Shown here: positions 7,524 through 11,552 of the stretch, in pieces
Numbering within the stretch: position 1 is the first letter of the stretch
How the letters are laid out: the number at the start of each line of letters is the position of its first letter
Assembly: GCA_041844735.1 (NCBI GenBank)
Contig: JBGZBP010000060.1
Location: 1 to 11,552 of the forward strand
Length of the DNA stretch: 11,552 nt
DNA from: CAJPNN01 sp041844735
Lineage (GTDB): Bacteria; Bacillota; Clostridia; Peptostreptococcales; Anaerovoracaceae
Direction: 5' to 3'
Program-made: the position numbers and the translations under genes
The notes under the pieces: model-generated
Database searches by the model: none
What the model was told of the DNA's origin: nothing
Seen by the model: the letters and a program-made list of their open reading frames with translations, nothing else

Positions 7524-8813
7524 ATGTTTGTAGATAGAGCAAGAATAACCATCGTTTCGGGTAAAGGCGGTAACGGAGCTGTCTCTTTCAGAAGAGAACC
7601 TTTTGTACCGGAAGGAGGACCCGATGGTGGTGACGGAGGTAAGGGCGGAGATGTAATATTTCGGGCAGATAGGAATATGAGAACGCTTATGGATTTCCGA
7701 TACAAAAGAAAATTTCAAGCTGAAAACGGACAAAACGGCATGAAAAAGAAGAAATACGGAAAACAAGGGAAAGATCTGATTATAAAGGTGCCTACAGGTA
7801 CGATTATAATTGATACCGAGTCGGGATTAGTGATGAAAGACATGGTTAAGCATGGTGATGAGCTTGTTGCAGCCAAAGGTGGAAGAGGTGGCAGAGGAAA
7901 TGTTCACTTTAAAAACTCAGTTAGAAAAGCACCGAACTTTGCAGAGGCAGGCGGTTTTGCAAAAGAAAGGGAAATAACTTTGGAAATGAAGCTTATTGCA
8001 GATGTAGGTTTGGTAGGCTTTCCTAATGTGGGGAAATCAACACTGCTTTCTATGTCAACAAGTGCAAAACCGAAGATAGCCAACTATCATTTTACAACAA
8101 TAGAGCCGAATCTTGGAGTGGTGGAAATATTTGACGAAACTTTTGTGATGGCAGATATAGCAGGAATAATAGAGGGAGCAAATCAAGGTCTGGGGCTTGG
8201 ACATCATTTTTTGAAACATATACAACGTACGAAAGTCTTAATTCACGTAGTGGATGTTTCGGGGAGTGAAGGCAGAGACCCTATAAGTGATTTTGACAAA
8301 ATAAATAATGAGCTGTCACTATATGATGATAAGCTATTGTCAAAACCTATGGTAATAGCTGCCAATAAGACTGACTTACTTACAGATGAAAGCAGAGAAA
8401 TATACGATGATTTCAAAAAATATGTAGAAGAAAAAGGTTACCGGTTATTCCCGGTTTCAGCAGCTGCAAACGAAGGTATTACAGAGCTTTTAGCATATGT
8501 TTCCAAGACATTGACGGAGATGCCGGAAGAAGAAGTCATGGATTATGAAATGTTTGACTTTGAAAAAGACGATGAAGATGAAGAATATAGAAAAATTTTC
8601 GGTAGAAAAATCAATGAAAATACATACGAGCTTACAGGAAGGCAGCTTGAAAAAATCTTTAACTCGACTAATTTTACAGATTCATCATCATTGCATTATC
8701 TTTATAACTATATTGAAAAAAATGGAGGCATTAAGCAGCTCGTAAATTTAGGGCTTTCTGACGGAGATATAGTTAAAGTGTTTGATTACGAATTTGAGTA
8801 TTTCGATGATTAA
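7524..8813 (+). CDS. obgE: GTPase Obg (ribosome assembly and stress GTPase)
   Basis: An essential GTPase that binds the 50S subunit and links ribosome maturation to growth and stress. The protein is 429 residues. The N-terminal glycine-rich Obg domain (about 1-157) has the signature PEGGPDGGDGGKGGDV. The G domain follows, with G1 GFPNVGKS at 165-172, a DxxG in the ADIAGI segment, and NKTD. The last 90 or so residues form the OCT domain typical of Gram-positive Obg. GGAGG (7515-7519) lies 4 nt before ATG. It follows rpmA as in most bacteria but beyond a terminator, so it needs read-through or its own promoter. I see no convincing promoter in the 7493-7523 gap. Confidence 0.97.
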   Translation: MFVDRARITIVSGKGGNGAVSFRREPFVPEGGPDGGDGGKGGDVIFRADRNMRTLMDFRYKRKFQAENGQNGMKKKKYGKQGKDLIIKVPTGTIIIDTESGLVMKDMVKHGDELVAAKGGRGGRGNVHFKNSVRKAPNFAEAGGFAKEREITLEMKLIADVGLVGFPNVGKSTLLSMSTSAKPKIANYHFTTIEPNLGVVEIFDETFVMADIAGIIEGANQGLGLGHHFLKHIQRTKVLIHVVDVSGSEGRDPISDFDKINNELSLYDDKLLSKPMVIAANKTDLLTDESREIYDDFKKYVEEKGYRLFPVSAAANEGITELLAYVSKTLTEMPEEEVMDYEMFDFEKDDEDEEYRKIFGRKINENTYELTGRQLEKIFNSTNFTDSSSLHYLYNYIEKNGGIKQLVNLGLSDGDIVKVFDYEFEYFDD

Positions 8814-8856
8814 TTTACAATTATTTACAAAATATAGTTGACATTAATGTAAATAA
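8814..8856. repeat. TTTACA direct and inverted repeats over the comEA promoter (candidate operator)
   Basis: Two TTTACA copies (8814-8819 and 8824-8829) are spaced exactly 10 bp apart, one helical turn. The second lies in TTATTTACA (8821-8829), which is repeated in inverted orientation as TGTAAATAA (8848-8856). The arms are perfect over 9 bp and 18 nt apart, on either side of the -35 element, with the right arm inside the promoter spacer. This geometry is that of a repressor or regulator site. The binding protein is unknown. TTATTTACA also differs from the DnaA-box consensus TTATNCACA at a single position. Confidence 0.5.
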
Positions 8857-8866
8857 CTGTTAATAT
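8838..8866 (+). promoter_or_regulatory. Strong sigma-A-type promoter for comEA
   Basis: TTGACA (8838-8843), a 17-nt spacer and TAATAT (8861-8866), with TG at 8858-8859 as an extended -10. The layout and hexamers are the same as in the rplU promoter at 6669-6697. Transcription would start near 8873, giving a very short leader before AGGAGG (8877-8882). It falls in the 77-nt gap after obg, which has no terminator. Confidence 0.85.
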
Positions 8867-8890
8867 CATATACATCAGGAGGTGATGTAT

Positions 8891-9586
8891 ATGGATAGTA
8901 TTAAAATTTTTATCAATAAAGCGATGGAGAAAATCAAGGAAATTGATAGAAATAAACTGAAAAAAGTAACCATAGGAGTTTGCATCTTACTGGTTGCTTT
9001 TTCTTATTATGGAATAAAAAAATCAAACGCAAATGATATCGGAAACGAAGCTATTAAATTTGAAAGAGGTGAGAATCGAAAAAATATTTCTTCTGAAAGC
9101 AACGGTATCGATGATGTTAATGAAAAGATTATAGTTCAGATAGCCGGAGCAGTATCCAATCCTAAAGTATGCAAAATGCCGCAGGATACACGAGTTTATC
9201 AGGTAATACAGGAGGCGGGAGGACTTTTGCCCGAAGCAGATCCGGCAGGACTCAACTTGGCGGCGCCTGTTAATGACGGAGATAAAATATATATACCCAA
9301 AATAGGGGAGATGACGGATCCCGATACTGCCTTAAATCAGGTTGATGAGGGATATGCACCAAGTATAAGCGTAGGGGGAGCAGGATATGAAAATAAGATA
9401 AATATTAATAGAGCTACCAGAGAGGAATTGCAGCAGATTCCGGGGATAGGGCCTCAGACCGCAGACAAAATAGTGAACTACAGGAAAGAAAACGGCATCT
9501 TCAGAAAAGTGGATGACCTTAAAAACGTGAAAGGAATAGGAGATAAAACATTTGAAAAAATGCGTAGCATGATAAGAATAAACTGA
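8891..9586 (+). CDS. comEA: ComEA-type membrane-anchored DNA receptor (SLBB + helix-hairpin-helix)
   Basis: ComEA binds double-stranded DNA at the outer face of the membrane and passes it to the ComEC channel during natural transformation. From ATG 8891 the protein has 231 residues. A single transmembrane helix is at about 25-41, with the short N-terminus inside. An SLBB-like domain (about 78-137; VQIAGAVSNPKV to DGDKIYIPK) comes next, then a linker, then a C-terminal helix-hairpin-helix domain from residue 169 (ININRATREELQQIPGIGP, later VKGIGDKTFE). AGGAGG at 8877-8882 fixes the start at 8891, 8 nt away. The in-frame GTG at 8882 and ATG at 8885 are too close to it. No comEB or comEC is in the window. 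The next gene starts 2 nt after the stop. Confidence 0.92.
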   Translation: MDSIKIFINKAMEKIKEIDRNKLKKVTIGVCILLVAFSYYGIKKSNANDIGNEAIKFERGENRKNISSESNGIDDVNEKIIVQIAGAVSNPKVCKMPQDTRVYQVIQEAGGLLPEADPAGLNLAAPVNDGDKIYIPKIGEMTDPDTALNQVDEGYAPSISVGGAGYENKININRATREELQQIPGIGPQTADKIVNYRKENGIFRKVDDLKNVKGIGDKTFEKMRSMIRIN

Positions 9587-9588
9587 CT

Positions 9589-9909
9589 ATGAATGTGATA
9601 ATTAATGAATACCTTATTAAAAATAAATTCCCTACACATATGCTGGGATATACTTACTTATTGAAGACAGTGGAGATAGCTGCAGGAGATGAGAGTAAGA
9701 TGTTTGCTTTGACTAAGGAACTATATCCTGAAGTCGGGAGATATTTCGGCGTTACGGCAGACAGTGTAGAAAGAGCCATAAGAACCTTAATTAAAAAAAC
9801 AAACTTCACGCAGGATGTTTGGGAATGTAACTTTAGAAACCCTACAAACAAGGAACTTATAAGCATATTGGTTATGAAAATAAAAATCGGGTTGCATAAA
9901 AAATTATAA
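9589..9909 (+). CDS. Stand-alone Spo0A C-terminal-like DNA-binding protein
   Basis: A 106-residue cytoplasmic protein whose sequence follows the Spo0A effector domain almost from end to end. It has the PTHMLGYTYL segment near residues 15-24, LTKELYPEVGRYFGVTADS (41-59), the recognition-helix core VERAIR (60-65) and the closing NPTNKELIS (84-92). The segment between the recognition helix and NPTN is about ten residues shorter than I recall for Bacillus subtilis Spo0A. There is no receiver domain: the protein begins directly at the effector domain, and the sequence upstream is comEA. Phosphorylation in the usual way is therefore impossible. The ATG lies 2 nt after the comEA stop with no clear ribosome binding site, which suggests translational coupling. 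I infer a sequence-specific regulator. Its targets are unknown. Confidence 0.82.
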   Translation: MNVIINEYLIKNKFPTHMLGYTYLLKTVEIAAGDESKMFALTKELYPEVGRYFGVTADSVERAIRTLIKKTNFTQDVWECNFRNPTNKELISILVMKIKIGLHKKL

Positions 9910-9912
9910 ATC

Positions 9913-10665
9913 TCATGCATGTCTTTTTTTATACATAAATGTAGATAAAAAAGCGGTTAAAGGAATGATAGCCACACATGAAATACATGTAGCCAACATG
10001 CTGATGGTTTCCTGAGCAAAAGCCTTAGAATTAACAATTGCACTGATGCTATAGCCATCCAAAAATTGGAGTATCAGGTTAATATATTCGGCAATGAAAA
10101 TAAAAAAAATAGTTTGTATTGTCGTTGCAAGGATATCTTTGCCTATATTTATGCCTGATTTAAACAAATGTACATGCGACAGATGTTTGTTATTTTCATG
10201 TATTTGAAACAGGGCGGAGGAAATCGCCATGGCGGTGTCTATGATAGCACCTGTGACAAGCATCATTATTACCGAAATTTGTAATAATCCCATATTTATA
10301 CCTATGTTACGCGAATAACCATTGGTATCGGTAATCTCGAACTGTTCGCTTGGAAAACCCTGTATTGCCGACATGCCGCCGAAAAAATATACAATTGGAA
10401 GCATGAGTACGATAATGATAAATACGCATAAAAAAGCACTTTGTGTTTTATGGTTAAATCCGTTCTGATAAAATATGGATATGCATGAAACTGAGATACA
10501 TGCGAGGAGCGAAACATACAAAGGATTTGCCCCTTTATATACCGCAAAAATTATTCCGAGTAAAAATAATGAGTTTATTGATAGTGTGATTAAGCTTTTA
10601 GCACTGCGATTCCCGCCTACTATAAGGGTTAAAGCAATGAATATTATTATAAGTGCAATCAACAT
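9913..10665 (-). CDS. YibE/F family membrane protein (YibF-like)
   Basis: A 250-residue protein with about seven transmembrane helices (near residues 2-18, 24-43, 49-67, 76-96, 124-155, 180-203 and 220-245). The family hallmark is seen in VTGAIIDTAMAISSAL (138-152) followed by FKSGINIGKDILATTIQT (168-185). The family's function is not established. Bacillota often encode two adjacent members, as here. The ATG at 10665 has AAGGAG 13 nt upstream on the minus strand, a long spacing, but an in-frame stop directly upstream excludes an earlier start. The gene follows the other YibE/F gene by 29 nt and ends only 3 nt from the stop of the convergent Spo0A-like gene. Confidence 0.82.
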   Translation of the reverse strand: MLIALIIIFIALTLIVGGNRSAKSLITLSINSLFLLGIIFAVYKGANPLYVSLLACISVSCISIFYQNGFNHKTQSAFLCVFIIIVLMLPIVYFFGGMSAIQGFPSEQFEITDTNGYSRNIGINMGLLQISVIMMLVTGAIIDTAMAISSALFQIHENNKHLSHVHLFKSGINIGKDILATTIQTIFFIFIAEYINLILQFLDGYSISAIVNSKAFAQETISMLATCISCVAIIPLTAFLSTFMYKKRHA

Positions 10666-10694
10666 AGATGAAAATCAACTCCTTGTAAAAATCA

Positions 10695-11486
10695 TTATTT
10701 ATTCGACAAAATCTTTTTTCTGTCTTTAAGTATAAACATTGAGACCATTATAGTAATGGGGATACAAACCAGTATACCTATTCCGCATATAAGAAATCTT
10801 GAAATATCAAAAAACATATGGTAGTGAAATATACTTCTGAGGCTTATGCCGTTTCTCATGGAAAGCACAAAGAACGGCAAGCCTGCCACTACATTCGTAA
10901 AGAAAACTACATTTATCATAGTACCGGTAATATCATCCCCGACAGAGCGACATGCCGACAGCAGTCTTGAGGCGGAAATTTTACTGTTTATATCAACAAG
11001 TTCTCCGGAGGTTGCGGCTATTGTGACAGCCACATCCATTACAGCCCCAAGACCCGTAATTAGAAGCTGTGCCGTAAATATAATATCGGCATCATACTGA
11101 GTGTACGGTTCTTTGATATAATCCATAAAATCATAATCTATATTCCCGCAATATTTTATCAGCATAGCGGATATGGTGTAGATAATGCTCATCGTTATTA
11201 TTGTTGAGAAAAAAGAAATTGCAGTTTTCTTTTTGAATCCGTTCATGAGCAAAAAAGTTACCGCGGATACAAAGATAATTGCAGGAATTGTAAGATATAT
11301 AAGGTGATAGCCTTTACTGTTCATATATAGGATAAAGACAAATATTATTGAATTTAAAGCTAATGAAACGAGGGTGAAAATACCGGATTTTCGTCCTATA
11401 AGTATTAACAAATCAATTAATATCAAAAGAAAAAGAACAAAGTAAAAATCTCTTTTTTTGGAATTGATATTTGCTTTAAATTTCAC
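10695..11486 (-). CDS. YibE/F family membrane protein (YibE-like), probably lacking its N-terminal domain
   Basis: A polytopic membrane protein with about seven helices (near residues 14-31, 36-55, 61-82, 91-111, 137-158, 187-208 and 231-254, counted from the GTG at 11486). The YibE/F hallmark is TGLGAVMDVAVTIAATSGE (144-162) and the later CRSVGDDITGTMINVVF. Substrate and role are unknown for the family. The GTG start is doubtful: no ribosome binding site precedes it, and the frame stays open and protein-like upstream until a TAG at 11547-11549. Family members usually carry an extracytoplasmic domain before the first helix, and only its last residues are visible here. The gene may therefore be a fragment, a pseudogene or affected by a sequence error. 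The second YibE/F gene follows 29 nt downstream. Confidence 0.72.
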   Translation of the reverse strand: MKFKANINSKKRDFYFVLFLLILIDLLILIGRKSGIFTLVSLALNSIIFVFILYMNSKGYHLIYLTIPAIIFVSAVTFLLMNGFKKKTAISFFSTIITMSIIYTISAMLIKYCGNIDYDFMDYIKEPYTQYDADIIFTAQLLITGLGAVMDVAVTIAATSGELVDINSKISASRLLSACRSVGDDITGTMINVVFFTNVVAGLPFFVLSMRNGISLRSIFHYHMFFDISRFLICGIGILVCIPITIMVSMFILKDRKKILSNK

Positions 11487-11549
11487 GTTGTTGTTTTTAG
11501 CAAGATGTTCTACAAATACAATATCGCCTACACGATATTTCTCACCCTA
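11487..11549 (-). other. Protein-like open stretch upstream of the YibE-like gene, closed by TAG
   Basis: Read on the minus strand in frame with the YibE-like gene, this stretch gives GEKYRVGDIVFVEHLAKNNN after a TAG (11547-11549). The YRVGDIVFVE segment resembles the end of the extracytoplasmic domain that precedes the first helix in YibE-type proteins. It holds no ATG, GTG or TTG in frame. Only one codon is visible beyond the TAG, so the upstream part cannot be judged from this window. Confidence 0.55.
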
Positions 11550-11552
11550 GAC

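Noticed and set aside
8882..8890. GTG at 8882 or ATG at 8885 as the comEA start.
   Set aside because: Both overlap or touch the AGGAGG at 8877-8882. ATG 8891 has normal spacing.
1..11552. Search by eye for CRISPR arrays, transposases, phage genes, toxin-antitoxin pairs, tRNA genes and attachment sites.
   Set aside because: Nothing was seen. Nearly all sequence is accounted for by conserved genes and short gaps.

Overview
The window reads as a chromosomal housekeeping segment of an AT-rich, anaerobe-like member of the Bacillota (Clostridia or Tissierellia type). The grounds are low-GC coding, strong GGAGG ribosome binding sites, gene order ftsK/spoIIIE-rimO-pgsA-cinA-recA followed by rplU-rpmA-obg, an Obg with the C-terminal OCT domain, and Spo0A-type and two-gene YibE/YibF-type proteins. 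The genus cannot be fixed from the sequence. There is no mobile element, CRISPR array, tRNA or rRNA.

Layout. (1) Positions 1-5452, plus strand: the 3' part of an ftsK/spoIIIE DNA translocase gene, then rimO (ribosomal protein S12 methylthiotransferase), pgsA (phosphatidylglycerophosphate synthase) and cinA (damage-inducible, NMN-deamidase family). Spacing is tight (3 nt, 3 nt, 34 nt), so this is probably one transcript. (2) Positions 5453-6665: recA behind an AT-rich 103-nt gap that holds a candidate promoter overlapped by a palindrome and no canonical LexA box. (3) Positions 6666-7492: rplU and rpmA behind a near-consensus extended -10 promoter and an untranslated leader, ended by a clear intrinsic terminator. 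The ribosomal-processing protease gene prp, usual between these two genes in Bacillota, is absent, and L27 lacks the N-terminal extension that Prp removes. (4) Positions 7524-8813: obg. (5) Positions 8814-9909: a two-gene unit of comEA (membrane-anchored DNA receptor with SLBB and helix-hairpin-helix domains) and a 106-codon gene that looks like a free-standing Spo0A DNA-binding domain without its receiver. Its near-consensus promoter is overlapped by inverted and direct TTTACA repeats that look like an operator. (6) Positions 9913-11552, minus strand, convergent: two adjacent polytopic membrane proteins of the YibE/F family. The upstream one appears to have lost, or to be cut off from, its N-terminal extracytoplasmic domain by an in-frame TAG near the window edge.

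How it fits together. Most genes serve chromosome segregation, DNA repair or uptake (FtsK, RecA, CinA, ComEA) and ribosome function (RimO, L21, L27, Obg). The least ordinary part is the comEA plus solo Spo0A-C unit with its repeat-rich promoter. I infer that it may be a small, phosphorylation-independent regulatory circuit tied to DNA uptake or stationary phase. This rests on domain recognition by eye and on promoter structure, not on a search.
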